Below, piece by piece: positions 35,901 to 50,500 of a stretch of DNA of 64,000 bases (position 1 is the first letter of the stretch; the number at the start of each line of letters is the position of its first letter). The translations under genes and the position numbers were made by a program. The notes beneath the pieces are model-generated. The model saw only the letters and a list, made by a program, of their open reading frames with translations. It was not told the origin of the DNA and did not search any database. Source of the DNA: Nautilus pompilius. Taxonomy: Eukaryota; Mollusca; Cephalopoda; Nautilida; Nautilidae. The DNA lies in NCBI GenBank assembly GCA_018389105.1, contig JACATO010000306.1:62001-126000 (forward strand). Reading direction: 5' to 3'.

Positions 35901-38900
35901 ACGATTACTTCCCTTAGAACTTAATTGTTGAACACTGAAACCACATTCTCATAAAAATCTTTGACTGGAACTATAACTCCATTAGCCCTTATGATGCTGA
36001 AAGCGGATATGTCCACCTTGACACTTACAGCCATCTGATGCTGGAAGCAGATTTACCCTCACAGCTTCAAAGAAACTCTCCCCTCTGTTGTGTTAAGCCA
36101 GAATGTCTCTAAAAGCCCTGCAAATTTTCTGATGAAATCCCGAGTTTCATTTTTTGGTAGATAATTGAAATTTTTAAGCCTGAAGCACCAGAAGAGTTGA
36201 TAATCGCTTAGAAGAACAAAGATGCTTTAAAGAAGCAACATTTGGAGCTCCCCAAATGTACACATTTTAACGAGTTGAAACTACATAAAAATACTTCCCT
36301 GCAGATTTTGAGTGTAGCCACAGCAACATTGCCAAGAAAATTTACTTCTATCGGAACAATTGATTATTATTTGGACCACTGTATAGTTTATAAATTTCAG
36401 GCAAATACACACAATTTATAATCAACATGAATACAAGATTTTAAGAATTAATTTGTTTTTAAAAAAACAATAAATATTTTGTAAAGCAATACTTAAAAAA
36501 CTCTTGTCTACATTATATATTTTGGACTAATGTAAACCATGTCTAATTCTTAACCAGTTAAAATATGAGACAAAATTTTTCTTGGAAATAAAAGAAAACA
36601 AAAGGGAAAGGTATAACTATATTTTGGTTATTAACAAGCTGAATCCATAGACAGTTCAACATGAAATACTTTAGCCGGTTAATAAGCTAAAAGCTGTAGT
36701 TTCATGCAAAGAGAAGTAGATCTGAATGGTGAAATGCAGTGTATGTATCAAATAATCCACTTTCAACTAATCCACAAGTTTATTCATATCAACAATCTTC
36801 AATTTATTTTACAGACAGCACACAATGAGCATCTAAATGCACAAACAATGCATATTGTTTTAGAAACCTCAATAATAACCACAAAAAAAGAAATACAGAG
36901 CTACTTTACAGCTGAAACACTAGAAACAAAAATGCCTAAATTTCATTTAAATAAATAATGGTTGGTTTTGTAAACAGTCAATGCTAAAAAATCAAATCAG
37001 GTAAATTTCTGTCATTTCACCTTCACAAGGTTTGATCTCAATGACCAAGCAGAGAGCTATTACCACATTACTTTATCCAACATCCATCAAATGTGGCAGT
37101 CAGTCAAATTACCAATGGATAAAAAACTGCTATCCATTTGGCTAAAACAGATTCTAATTCTTTTCCTGAGCCTTAGTAATTTTAAAACAGTTTGGCTACC
37201 TGGTAATATGCAAGTTAAATATTTATTAAAATGAAGAAGTCAAAGAAACTCAATTAATTCACTTTTGGACTGCCATTAGTAAATCTATTTATTGACAACT
37301 CGTGATCTCTGCAGTCTAGAGAAAGGAACTCAGTTTTACTGTTGCTATATAATCTAAATTAGTTTAGTAATTAATTTTGACATGGAGTCACACATACACA
37401 AATTACACTTTAAAAATCATAAAAGAAATTTTTTTTTAAAAAAAAATAAAAAGCATATGATTTCTATCTGAAAAAAAAAATATACACTGCTGTCCTTAAT
37501 TGTAAACTTACCATCAAGATATCTCCTACTGGATAAATAAACCAGTTTAACAGTGCATATGGGCAAATGGTAGTTTAAAAAATTCATACATGTTAAGGAA
37601 AAAAAAGAAAGTTATTTCCAACCTTTTGTCACAAAAGATACATGAAAATATCATCTTTTATGCTTGCTTAATTATGTTATCAGTGAGTCCACAATTGTGG
37701 TCATCAGTGTATTTATAATCTGCTTTAAACTTTCATGAGTTACATTGAGTAACAGAAATTTTTCCAAAATTTATCCTGAGAAAACATTTCCGGAAGGTGT
37801 TAAAAACCTAGATTACATTAAAAGGTGAAATAAGGAAAATAACGTCTGACCTAGCCTTACGTAAGGTATCAAAAGCTCTCAAAGTTGTAGTGCCCAATGT
37901 ATCAAATTTGCTGCTCTGAAAATGTGGTGTGTGTTAACATTCTCAATCCAAGATTTGTTGGATTGGTTACAGGTAAGCTCACAAAATCTCCAGGACTAAG
38001 GTGTTCCAAAAACCATAAAAATCATGTTTTATTGTAAACGACAACAAAATTTAAAAACCTCCTTGGTGGTTAACATTTGAAAATATTAAATAGTATTATG
38101 CATATTTTAGGAAAAAAAAATCTACTATTTCAAAGAGGATAATTTATTTTTTTTTTTACATATTTTTTATTTCTACTTGTTGCAGTCTGATCAACATATG
38201 CACTTAGCAAGAAGCGTAAGTCAAAGGGTGGTAACTCTTAAAGTAATATTTGTCTAACGCAAATTTCATAGTTTTCCAATAAATCAGTTGTTAGCTAAAT
38301 GATGATGTGTGTATAACTCTGCTTAAATACAATTTTAAAAAAATAATCAACAATCATATTGTATATTAGGAACCACCATCTTTAAAACTTACATTATCAT
38401 TGAAAAAAAATGTTTAAGCCTATTTACAAGAAAAAAAAAACTGGTATTAAAGAAAAATAATATTATCTCAGCAGTTTAGTTATAATCACACAATAAAACA
38501 ATAAATATTAGTATATAACTGATTTTTCAACAATGAACTGGTTAAGTTGGAATATTTAGTCTTTAATACTATAAACTTTAAATATTTATTCATCTAAAAT
38601 TATATCAATAATTTTACAGTTTCTTTATAATCAGTCATCTGTTCTTCAATTAAAAGAGTAAATTTTCAACAAAAGGAAGACAGACAAAACAATTATCACC
38701 AGCATGAAGGTATACCTTTGGTTTTAATGAAACATCACTTAATATTCTTGCTGCAATCCAACACCATAAAAAATAAAACTTTTAGAATTTTTTGCAGACA
38801 TTTCTTAAAATGTACTATTATTATTCACTTTACACAGAAACTTGAAATATAAATGGTCATATTCATGATAAAACAATTAAGCGTCAGAGTTAAATGAAGG

Positions 38901-40787
38901 AAATGAAAACTATTAATTAACAATTGGTACTTGACAAAGTTCATTCGTAATAAAACGTACTATGTTGTGATAAAACCATAACAATCTATAAGCCATTCTA
39001 GGGACGGAACAATTACTTCTCACTACACTGCATTAAATATAAGCCATCACGTGTAATAACCTATAGAATTTCAAATGAGAGTCCTTTAATCTCTGAAATC
39101 TAATTAGCCGTCTGATGCAAGCTGAAGAGGGTTAAAATTATAAAATGAATGCATTACAAAATGGCTATGCTACATGAATTTTGACTCATTCTCAGAGTTC
39201 CTAGTGAGCAAGTATTATTTGCTATTTTAAAAGTCAGAATTGGCTAAACTTTGAATTTAGATATTTAGATGACAAAGGAATGTCACCCCTTCCTTAAAGG
39301 TCAATTATTTGCATCTAAACACCAAATGATGTGGTACTTAAAAAAAAAAGTTTGTTTGCGTGTGTTTCAGGTATGTTTTATAGAAAATGTAAATAAATAA
39401 ATAACAGCAACACTACAAAAGCAAAGCAGCTTTCAAACTGCATCTATTTCATCCTAGTCTCAAAGGGAGGTAACTGTGTACTACTACATTCTTATACAGT
39501 GTTTCTGCAATAAGTGAAAAATATTTTCATATACATTTAATTCAAAAATTTGTAAATAATAATTAAGAGAAATATTAAATAAAACTTGACCTCTTTTTTA
39601 CATACAAACTCATATCAAATTGGATTTGGACGGAACAAACTGTGCTTTTATTATATTAATGCTCCCAAAATTATGTATATAAATATTTCTTTGCCAGTAT
39701 TACAGGAATCTATACCTGTGTGCATAACAATGTGCATATACTGGATGCAGAACTTCAGTCTGTGCCAGTTGGTTGCATAATTATAGAACAAGCTGCAAAA
39801 CAAGAAAAAACAACAAAAACAATTCTTAAGTATAGTAACAATCTATGTTTTGAGCACTTTTAAATGCACACAATGGAGTTCATGAGATCTATAGGAAAAC
39901 ATCACAGTTAGATTGTTTGAAACTTTTCCATTACAATGATCTTCACCACATCTCTAATCTTGGAGGGACTTTATAGTAGCACACTTAGGTGTGTTCACAA
40001 ATCATCAAGCACCTTCATGTACATAACTGTATGTATTAAGTTATATGTTATTTACAAGAGACAGGAGTACGCAATGCTCGAATGTAAACGTGGAAAAAAT
40101 TTTAAATGAAATTATGGACGGACTTCAGCAGGGCCACTCAGTGACCCCCATTGGAACCTAAGGTAACAAAATTAACAAAAAAATGGCTTTCTCCACCCCC
40201 CAAACAGTTTCTTTTTTTTTTAAAAAATAAAAGCATGAGTGATTTGCTAACATCAAATTTCTTTATACATTGTCTCCAAAAATAATAAAATCAACAAGGA
40301 AAGCATTTTCACCAGTTTCAAACTGGACTCCACAGATTGGAATATCACAGACAGAAGTGCGACACTCAGTGAAAGGCCTGCCTTCGAGAATGTTACGACT
40401 GTATAGAAATATCAATGTACTGGTAAAAATCATGCAAAAATCCCCATGTAAACAGCTTACCATTGCATTGCGTACAATGGATAATTCCTTTTAAAGACCA
40501 AGAAAAAAAAAGTTAAGTAATACTAGGTAGACAAGTATTTAATCTTAGAGAATGCTCTCCAGTTACCACACCAGAACAATTTTTTTTTTTTTTTTTTCTA
40601 AATTAACAAAATAGGTTATCTTATTTTTATCATCTGATGGGAAAGAATGTTTGAATAACCAGAGATTTGACCAGCAAGTGACTGGTGGCAGGCAGTCTTT
40701 TTCAAAAAGGGCAAAATATAGGTGAAGTTTGCTCCCCTGCTGTAGACTTGAGGATGCGACTGACAAGTGGGTGGGCAGAACCAATGG
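35901..40787 (-). other. TOGARAM1 3' UTR and/or downstream flank, AT-rich
   Basis: This stretch lies downstream of the TOGARAM1 stop. It is AT-rich and CpG-poor like the gene body, and has no supported coding sequence. The minus-strand polyadenylation hexamer AATAAA is common because of base composition. The nearest one I saw below the stop is at 39652-39647, and others occur near 38.0 and 36.8 kb. The 3' UTR length cannot be fixed from sequence. A T9-A9 junction lies at 37429-37446 and a T10-A6 junction at 40212-40227. Confidence 0.4.
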
Positions 40788-41026
40788 TTACAAATGGCAG
40801 ATGATTTCCTCAAGTTGTTCTTTTAATTTTGGAGTTGTTGAAGACAGCCGATTGAACTCCTCAACCAGACCAGCGTCCATGTGGGAGTAGAGAATCTGGA
40901 TGAGATAGACCATCGCTGAAGTGATGTTGTTGCTGCTAGGCATGGACTTTAGGAGTTGGTTTAGCAGTGGAAGGACATGAAGAATGACCTGCTTCTGCTT
41001 CTTGACACAAACATTGTCCACTAAAT
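40788..41026 (-). CDS. TOGARAM1: TOGARAM1 terminal coding exon (end of fourth TOG domain)
   Basis: Acceptor tcctctccag precedes 41026. The exon starts with the last two bases of an Asp codon and reads LVDNVCVKKQKQVILHV, then HVLPLLNQLLKSM, and ends EQLEEIICHL with TAA at 40788-40790. These are the last HEAT helices of the domain. Confidence 0.9.
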
Positions 41027-44000
41027 CTGGAGAGGAAAAAATGGGAAGCAGTTTTAAATGGCCCACTGTGCGTGAGTGTTGTGTGTGTGTGGTGGGGGGG
41101 GGCTATGGGAGTTAGTTCCCTTGAACAGAAAAGATTGTCTACAAAAACCTTACCAAACTAGAAGAGAAAACTCTACACAGCCAAAACCAATGGCCACTAC
41201 TATAGGAGGAATGTATAGCATGCTAACATGGCAAGCAACAAAAGTTAACTGATTTTTACAAAGTTATACTTAAATCAAAAAGTGCATCAATAAACCTAAT
41301 ATAAACAAATAAAGTTGTCATACATTTATTTCTTGTTTTTAAAGTTTTAGAAAAAAATTGTCATGTAATAATATATATATAATATTGACAAAACATCAAA
41401 CAAACAGATTATATAATATAACATAACAGAAACGTATATGTAATAATTCACAAATTCAAAAGGTCCTTACACAAAGAGGCCCTAGAATACTCATTATATG
41501 AGATGGCATGCTTACCAGCAACCTTGTAGACCATTTCTGCTTTGTTGCGTGAAGATGAAGATGCTTGACTTGCAAAAGGCTGCAAAAGTATTGAAGAATC
41601 TGAAAAATATAATTTTAGATTTTTTACAACCTGGCTTTCCAAATAATACATTCTGAATTTTCTTATTTATTTAATTTTTTTTTACACTCCCACTTTTTTC
41701 TTCATAGATGTAACTGTGGACTGGGAGTTTTAGAACAAGTGAATTCTTAATAACTACATTTCTGATTTAAGACTTTCCTGTATTACAGGCTTTACTATCT
41801 TGTAGCAAAGATCTGAAATTCCCTCATCCTATTTCATTAGGATCATGTAACAAAAGATAAGTTTTATCTTCTTCCAGGCCTAACAAAATGCTATTTATGC
41901 TATCCCCGAGTAGGGAAAAACCAGTACAGTGATCTAAATAAAAGTAGTGAAACCAAGTAAAGAATTCGAGCAATAGAATAGTTGGCATGTGTTAAAAAAA
42001 TTAAACAAAAATAATTAGAATAAAATAAGAAAGTTCCCTGCTGAAGCCAAAAGTGTCAGGGCCCCATAAGGTGCAAAAAATGGCAGTGGGTAATAGCAAA
42101 GATGGAAATGCCAGGGCCTGACCATCAAGCACAAAAATGGCATTGAGTTTTAGCAGTAACCTCAGTACTATGCAAGCTCATCAGGTACAACTACAGCTGT
42201 AAATGATGACATCTGTGAAAGAAGACTATGTAAAGATGTCTTAAAATTTGTAAAATTCCATGTAAGGTTTTTGTAACCTATAGTATTCTCATTTCCTAAC
42301 AATGATTACACATTGACAACTTTTGTGTACTTGCAGGAATATATTTTTTTTTTAAATTCATAGGTGGGTAATTAAACAATATTTATGCTGGGTGCAATGA
42401 AATGAAAAGGTACTCAAAAGATGTTACCTCGTAAAAACGTGCGCACACATCATCATGCACGTGCTCACTGCAGTGGGTGAGTAGATTTGATAATTAGTGG
42501 TCAAAAGGTAATATATTCAAAAAGATGAAAGGAGATACAGAAAACCTTGCCCTTATAAAACTGGTTCCTGAATTAGAGGTCACAAGAGATGGGATTGCAA
42601 AGCCAGCCAGTACCATGATTATTCTTATGAAACATTAAATTTTTTGACTACTCTTGACACACACACATCCTATCTCTTGCTATAATCCACATGCATTTTG
42701 TCCACACAACACTGGTCTCTCAATGACACTTCAAGAAGCAGTAAATTGTATTATTTCATCCTGTTTGGTTTTTAAAAATATGCTGGTAATATTCTCCCTA
42801 GACCCCCACAGCAGGGTGCATGCCCACAGCTTGTAATAAAGGTGCAAAGCTGGAGTCACAGCTATTTGTCCCCATGTTAATAGCATCACAGAAAAAAAGA
42901 AACTGGAAACTACTGCCCTATAACCTCTGTAGTTAGTTATTTTATCTTTTTGGGTGAGTTCCAAATGGCAGCCTAGACAGGAAGAAATCGGAAGACTGGA
43001 GCTTGTCAAGATCTTACATAATAACACAGAGAAACATCTTGAAACCACACAATGTAGCATCACCTGATATTGCAAAAGTCAAACCAGGGAACCTGTCTAA
43101 AAAGTCAATACAGGATTACAAGTCCTTAACAACACGCAAATATGTAAGCAAAAGATGGGTGAGACATTGCCTTCTTGATCAACTTTGTAAAAGAATAGAC
43201 CTGGAAACATTTCTTTATTGAGAGGATGAGGAGAAAGTGGCATATTTCCTTCTAGATATCCAAGAAAGATTTATACATAAACAGAGTTACTAATTCAGAG
43301 CCAAAAGAAATTTCAAAGTAAAATTTCTTAATAAAGGTGCTAACATAGACATTGGATGCTGGAGGATAAAAAAATAAGAGAGAAAACTAATTAATTATGT
43401 ACAAAATATTCCATAATTAATGCAGGGTAAATGGTGCAATCATAAAAATGTAAACAAAGGCTCTGAATCAAAGTGTGTTCTTGATGTAATAAAAACATTG
43501 TGCAATGATTTCAAATATACAGAGATTTTCCATACTTGCAATACCTGCTTGCAAATGAAATAAACTAGGAATATAGAGAATACAAAAAAAAAAAAAAACT
43601 CACCTAAGTGTTCAATTAATGAGTCCAGAACTTTCATGGTGATGTCATGAATTTCCTTGTTTTTGCAAGAAAGATTTGGCGCAATGTGCTGCACAGTCAT
43701 GTTAATGACAGAAGCCAGAGAAGAATGGAGGATTGGAATCACCTGTAACATCACTTGCAGTGCATAAAGATTTACCTTGCTGTTGGGGTCTTGTAGCCGA
43801 GGCAGAAATTTGTCAAACATCTAAAAGCATGAAAAAAAAAAAGAGAAAATTACATCAGTAAAAAATTGTTGAAAGTATTTACATCATTTTAAAAATCATG
43901 CCGTCAAAACAACACACTGTAGATTAGACGAAATCTACAAATACAAGCTCACTTCTTAATGAACAGCTAGGAGAAAGGGGGAAAAAAAGAATATACTGAA

Positions 44001-44436
44001 ATAGTGTCAATCTTGAAGTGGATATGTGGTAGTAGTTTATGAATTAATATAAATTATTACAATCTTTAGCTGACCGACACATCAAGATCTGAAATTTTAT
44101 GCAGGCATCACATCACATCACATCACATCACACATTCATTACATACTGGTCTAATACTAAGAAAACATCAATTAGATGAACTTTCCTTGCCTATAAGGTT
44201 GATATTACATGGTGGAGGAAAAATTTTGAAAGCACACAATTGTAATGTTTTGTAATCAATACAAAGCATCTATCTTTAGCTCACAGAGGCAGCCTGGTTT
44301 TTATGAATGCTTGTAGGCTGGAGTCCCTGACAAAGTTGCTACAAATAAAAATTTTGTGAAGAACTAAGATGTAATGCCACAACTTTTGTTTTAAGTGGTA
44401 CCAAAACAATAACACAACAACAACAACAACAACAAC

Positions 44437-44523
<87 letters not shown>

Positions 44524-47500
44524 TTTAAAAACAGAAGATTGAAAGAAAATGTTGGTGTTCTGCAGTAGACAATCCACAATGTGAGGGCTTTTAAAGTTAG
44601 TTATGAAGATAAACTTCGTCCTGTGGCAGCACTGAAACAGAGTTCTGATGCCTTCCCAAACCATTACAGCTACATTATAAAAACAATAATATCTGGCTGA
44701 GCATATACTAAATATTTCATAAATAGGCAACTTGGGAAAAACTAGGCTTGGGCTACCAGTCTGTAGGCAGTTGCTAATGTTGGGCTACATTAATGCTGAA
44801 ACTGAGTTACACTAAATTCCCAATCAAATGGGGACATGCTCCTGTGCATTACAAACTAAAATCATCTCAAAAGAAACACAAGATGCACTGTATAACCAAC
44901 TTCATCAGTTTTCTGTAAAAAATTATTGTGCACATATTCATAATAATAAATGTAGTATTACAGGTTGTTTTTTTTTGTCTGTTCAACAAATACATCTACA
45001 TTACAAGTGTCAATGACAAAACTTTTATTAATAGCACATTAACTTTAAGTTTGTACACAAATGATACAGAAAATAAACATCCATCAGAATTTAGAGAGGC
45101 CATATTAAAGTTAGAACCGATTTGTAACAATAATTGTTTGGAATACTCTACAGGCTCATGTGTGGAAAAAAGCCTAAAGGAACTATGCTGTGCATAGATG
45201 TAATGATTTACGATTTAAAATTGACAAACCTAAACAAAAACAATGTAATTTTAACACAAACTATCTTGCCTTAGATGTAATCAAAGTTGTTTTATTTCAA
45301 AAAACGATTATCCTAGATGGAGATGTCTGTCCTGCTTTTGCCAACACCATAGCTTCAGCATCTTTTTTCTTCTTTTCATCGGATTTCTCTTAGAAACAAA
45401 AGATTAGTTAACAAACAACAAAAAGTGCTGCATCACCTGCAGTATATTAGCAGAGACAAGTGGTGTGTTAGTTTTGCACAGCTCAAGAAAGTCCGCCAGC
45501 CCTTTGCGGCGGTTCCTCCAATCATCAGATAGCAGCAGCGAGTAGAGCTGCTTTATTTCTTCTTGAATGACTTCGTTGTTTCTGAAGGACATGGACTGTT
45601 TTGCAGAAACTGGAGTTCGAACATTCTCAGTCATACTGAAATCATGAGTAAAGTACATAGTAAACCATTTTTTGAAACATAAAATCAGTAATTCTTAGAA
45701 TAATTTTAAAATATTTATACATACAGTATAAAGTCAATACAGCCATTTATTTATTCCCGACTGAAACAAAATATAAAATCTTGAAGCGATCACCTAGTAA
45801 TTAATAAAACCTCCCTCAATATAGAAACATCCAACGATAATTATTTAAATCATATATATAAATTTATTTATTTTTTTTTAGGTATCTGGTTAACAAATTT
45901 AGTAGTGTAGAAATTCGGTGTTTTAATATGAAAAAAGTTCTGTTGCCAATGTTGGATTGGGAAAAACAATGGAACTCATCCAGAGTGCACAGTAGCATCA
46001 TAATGCCTATGGCCGAGAAGTTCATTCAAGAGATCACATGGATAAGCTGATGAACAGTGGGGAACTCATGACCCTCTCATTCTAGGCCCAATATCCTATG
46101 GGTTCTCTGAATAATGAGTCAAAACCCACTGAAAGATAGCACATGGCTGAAGAGTCCACCAGAAGTTTTTTTTTTTTTCGTCCGCCAGTCTTCACAAGGG
46201 AGATAATCATGGCAAGGGAGCATAATGCTGCAGATGTCTGCTAGATTGTATTATTCTGTGCCCCGTCGCTGCTTCAGCAGGAAAATCCCTACTAAAACTC
46301 CTAATTTTTATTTGTGAAAGGAAATCAGAATGCCCAGAAACACACACACACACGCACACAAAACTAGCTGGTGAAGAAGGATGAGAAGAAACCATTTCAG
46401 GGAGCTGTGCTAAATCAAGCCAACCCCAAGAGCCCACTAAGCCACCATCTTTGAAAGTACGGCATTGTAATCTTCACTGGCTATTAGTCTGTCCTGTGAC
46501 AATTTTTTAAGGTGTGGCCATTTACTACTTGTACCTGTGCAGAACAACTCACCTGCCAGCTGAACTGCCTCTTGCAGAAGAAAATGACCTCCTGGAATGG
46601 GCTGACGAAATTTCGCTGGGCATCTCTTGTAATCCCTGTCATGGTGACAAAAAATTTTTTCCAATAATAAATCTGACCTAATCTAAGGAAAGACCAACTT
46701 TTATGGCCAAGAACAATTTACAAATTCTAATTAATTTTGATACATCAAGAATAATTATGCACTATTTGTTTTGTTTGCAAAAACAACTGACAAGTATGCT
46801 TATTTAGAAACACTTTTTCTGACATGATGTCGTAGTCATGCAATAGGCCAAGACCAAGGTCAAGCAAACAAAGTCACTGAGATAAACAAATTTGATTTGA
46901 GGAAATTCTGGAAAAATCATCTATTCATAATCTCTAAAGAGAGGGCAAAATTCAGACTGAGAACAATAAGAGGAAGCTTGTTCATAAAATCCATCCATAA
47001 CAATTTCAACAGAAATATGGGATTGGAAGTTAGTCAAGTTTGGACACCCCTATTTAGGAATGTCTCAGTTTCTAATAACCACCACCAAATTTGTTTATTT
47101 CAGCTGATCTCATTCGCACTTGACTCTGAACAGTCTGAGTGATGAGTTTATCACTTAACCTACACCTTGACTATTCAAACCTATTTCCAGTGGCCTTCAA
47201 CATACTTGTTGCTTAGGGTTGACCCTGCAGAAAAAATGAATCATCATCATCATCATTTAACCCATATTCTGAATATTTAAACCTGCCACACAATGGTTGG
47301 CAAAATACAGTAGACTCTCAATAGCCTGACGTTAGATAATTTGAATATACTGTTTAACTTGAAGTGACATGCAAGTCCCAACAAAATGCCAGTCTCTCCC
47401 ATTATAAAAACTATGGATAACTAAGAAAACTCGCTCTAAGTTGGATAAGTTTAGGAATTTGTTTAGTCTCTTGAAGTGCAATTATATGTTAATTTCTCTT

Positions 47501-50500
47501 TATAACTTAAAGTAAATCACAGTGTATTTTCCTGTCTATAGAAAGATGTACAATTCCCTCCTTGAATAACTTGTCTTTATACCACATCACTGCAGCAGAA
47601 ACTTGTCAATAACAACCAGCACATAAACACAAACTGCAGAATCACAAAACTGAGATGAAGTAAAGTTATTCTCAAAGTTGAGAAGAGACTAAAAAGTAAA
47701 ACAGAGATAACAAAGCAGTTTGACATCCCCCCAAATACTCTTTCCATGTGGTTTCAAAATGCTGATACAACCAAAGATGATTAAAAAGTGTTTTGGGAGA
47801 TCCATACAACTTTGAGATATCAAGAGTATACTGTATTTCCTTTTCATGTGCAAGGCCCCATTTACAATGAGACTTACTGAAACTAAGTATTTCCTCTGCT
47901 GGATCTCACCTTAGCTTTAAGGATTTCTGCAACATCCTTGAGAGTTTTCAGATTTTCTGTAGAGAGGTGTTTAGCAGCCATCTTGTCAAAATCTGGATGC
48001 GACATCAGTAGATTTATTATCTTTTTCCAGTGATATCTGAAACAAATGAAACAAATATTTAATTAAAAAATGTAGCTTAAACTATAAATATATTAGATAA
48101 AGAGGGAAGAGAGGAGGCAGAACAAATATTTACCTGGTTTCTAAAGAGGAATCACTTACAAGTTGGGCAGCTGTGGGTAACAACTTATCAGTGACATCTT
48201 TCATACTACCCAGAACACGAGCTGCTCCCATCTTCTCAACAACCATTCCTATGTATTTTGATGCTGTTTTTCTGACAGCAGCATTTCGATGACTGGACAA
48301 ATACAGAAAACACCAAAATGAAATACTGTAGACAAAAAGTTATCTCTGCTTTTCTAACTGACAGTATCTTAAATTACCAGATGCTCTTTGTTGATATTGC
48401 ATCTCTTGCTATTGAGACACATACTAATTATTTTGAAATCTGTGTTTTATTTACAGTAGATGTAATTTACAATGATGCTCACTAGAAGCATGTTTGCCAT
48501 GTTTTCTATTTACTCAGGCTATCATCTCCAAGATAATCCTTGGATTTAACTTAAAGCAAGAAACAAACTTAATTGCAGGTAGAGTCCCCCCTGATACTTA
48601 TTCTAAATATTGATAATTAAATATTTACTTGACCATACATTTAGCTTTTTTTCAATATGCATTTGGTACAAAGCGAGAAGAAAAATTTCAGCTGTGGTGT
48701 GGGTGTCAGTTATTCTGGTTTCTAATAAAACCAGGTAATCTCAGGCTGGCTGAATATGTTCAGAGAAGTATCTTATCAAAAAAAAATTTCTTTTTTTAAA
48801 TGCACAAATCATTTTTTTTAGCCTAAACAAATGCTAAAAGTTCACTTTCCAATAATGCTATGAAATGTGCCAAGAGAAAGTTCAATGAGAGGAAAAAAGC
48901 ATTGTCAAATTCTAACACAGACAACACTGTACCCTGAAAGAGATGCATGCAAAACTAAAGGGCACTGATTTTATGGGTGTATAGTCATTAAAGTATATAA
49001 TCTTGCATATTCTCCTGTTTAATTGTAACCACATTCACAGCACACTTTACAGGTGCATCATAAGGATTAAACTGTAAAATGTCTCTCTTAATAAATAAAT
49101 AAAAATCTATGTTCCCAGTTTTTTTTAATGCATGTGATTAGGGAAAATTAATCATCATTCAGGCATTAAAAAGCAATATGGAAGCAGCTAAGCTCTGACC
49201 AAATCTTAGAGAAATTTTCCATCAACACTTTAAGTAGTCCCAAGTTAGATCTTTTTTTTATTCTACCTTGTACACAGCAATATAACAGAAAACCAAAACT
49301 GGTAAATTATATCTCTTTTTTTCACCTTGTCTCCATACTAAACTAAGACTGACACTAGGTCAGCAAGTGAACTAGGGCCACTCTTAGATTGGTTCCTGTT
49401 GGTTTGCCAGGCATGTTGCAAAACTCCTTTTTTTAGATCTGGGAAGAAGCGATACTAAGATGCCAAACCAAGCCATTTCCGACTGGGATTAGGGCTTTTG
49501 GCCTTAGCAGTCCAGTAGTCAAATCACCAGACTAATGCACTGCATTAAATCATTATTGTTATTTAAATTCTTATTTCCATATTAAAATTTCTGGAATAAT
49601 TAGCAAATATTTAACCCAAAAGAATGATTTTGAGGTCATCTTCATGTTGCTTGATCCTTACTTTTGGACAGACACTTGCTTGAACAAAGCCAATTCAATC
49701 TAAATCAAGGTGTAAATTCTAAAGTGCCACAGCTATATAAACAAACAACAGGAAACAACCAGAATAAAATATGTAATCTTTTTCTAACTTACCTTGTACC
49801 ACCAGAAATCAATGCAGCCAAAGCACGTTGTGGTGTCACACCACTAACCATAGATGTCAGGGCCTTTTCAACAGTGTCCAAAATAAAGTCCTTGTTTGCA
49901 CTATTTTTGTCTAAAAGGGTTTGAACAGTTTGATCAAGATTCTAGAAAATAAGTGATAATGGAAAAGCTCTGTATGTAATATATTTTTAGTAGAGAGGAA
50001 AAACACACACACACAGACAGACAGACAGACAGAGACAGGTTGTACAATGCCTTGACATTGATTTGGCTATCCCCATAAGTGAATACATTTGACAGAATTT
50101 ACATATTTCAGGTGTGAGTATGTATACATTAGATGTCTGGTTAGACACATAACCAGTGTACTATCACCATCCTGAAACAGGTGAATCCTGTCAAATCACT
50201 GCTAACCCTTTACTGTCTGATCAGAAAGGCCATTGTCAATGACATGATGCTAAAGATTTTGATTTCCATTGGCTTCGCTACAAAGAGTGGGTAGCACAAA
50301 AACAAAAAAACCCTTCTTCCCAATAGGAATGAAAATGTTTTGAAAAATCTGGTAAGAGGATGTATCTGGCAAGACCCCTGAGTATTCGTGGCATGTATTC
50401 TTCTCCGAAGAATCCAGGTTTCAACAATCCATGTCAAGAGGTTGCACCTTTTATTTGCAGGAAACCTAAATACCTTCAGCCCACAGTCAGGTATAGAGTT

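Noticed and set aside
36704-36958. 84-codon open frame on the + strand
   Set aside because: AT-rich low-complexity residues, no domain, and it lies in the putative 3' flank of TOGARAM1.
46437-46664. 75-codon minus-strand open frame overlapping a TOGARAM1 exon
   Set aside because: The frame that joins its neighbours and resembles the TOGARAM1 linker is a different one, limited to 46553-46635 by splice sites.
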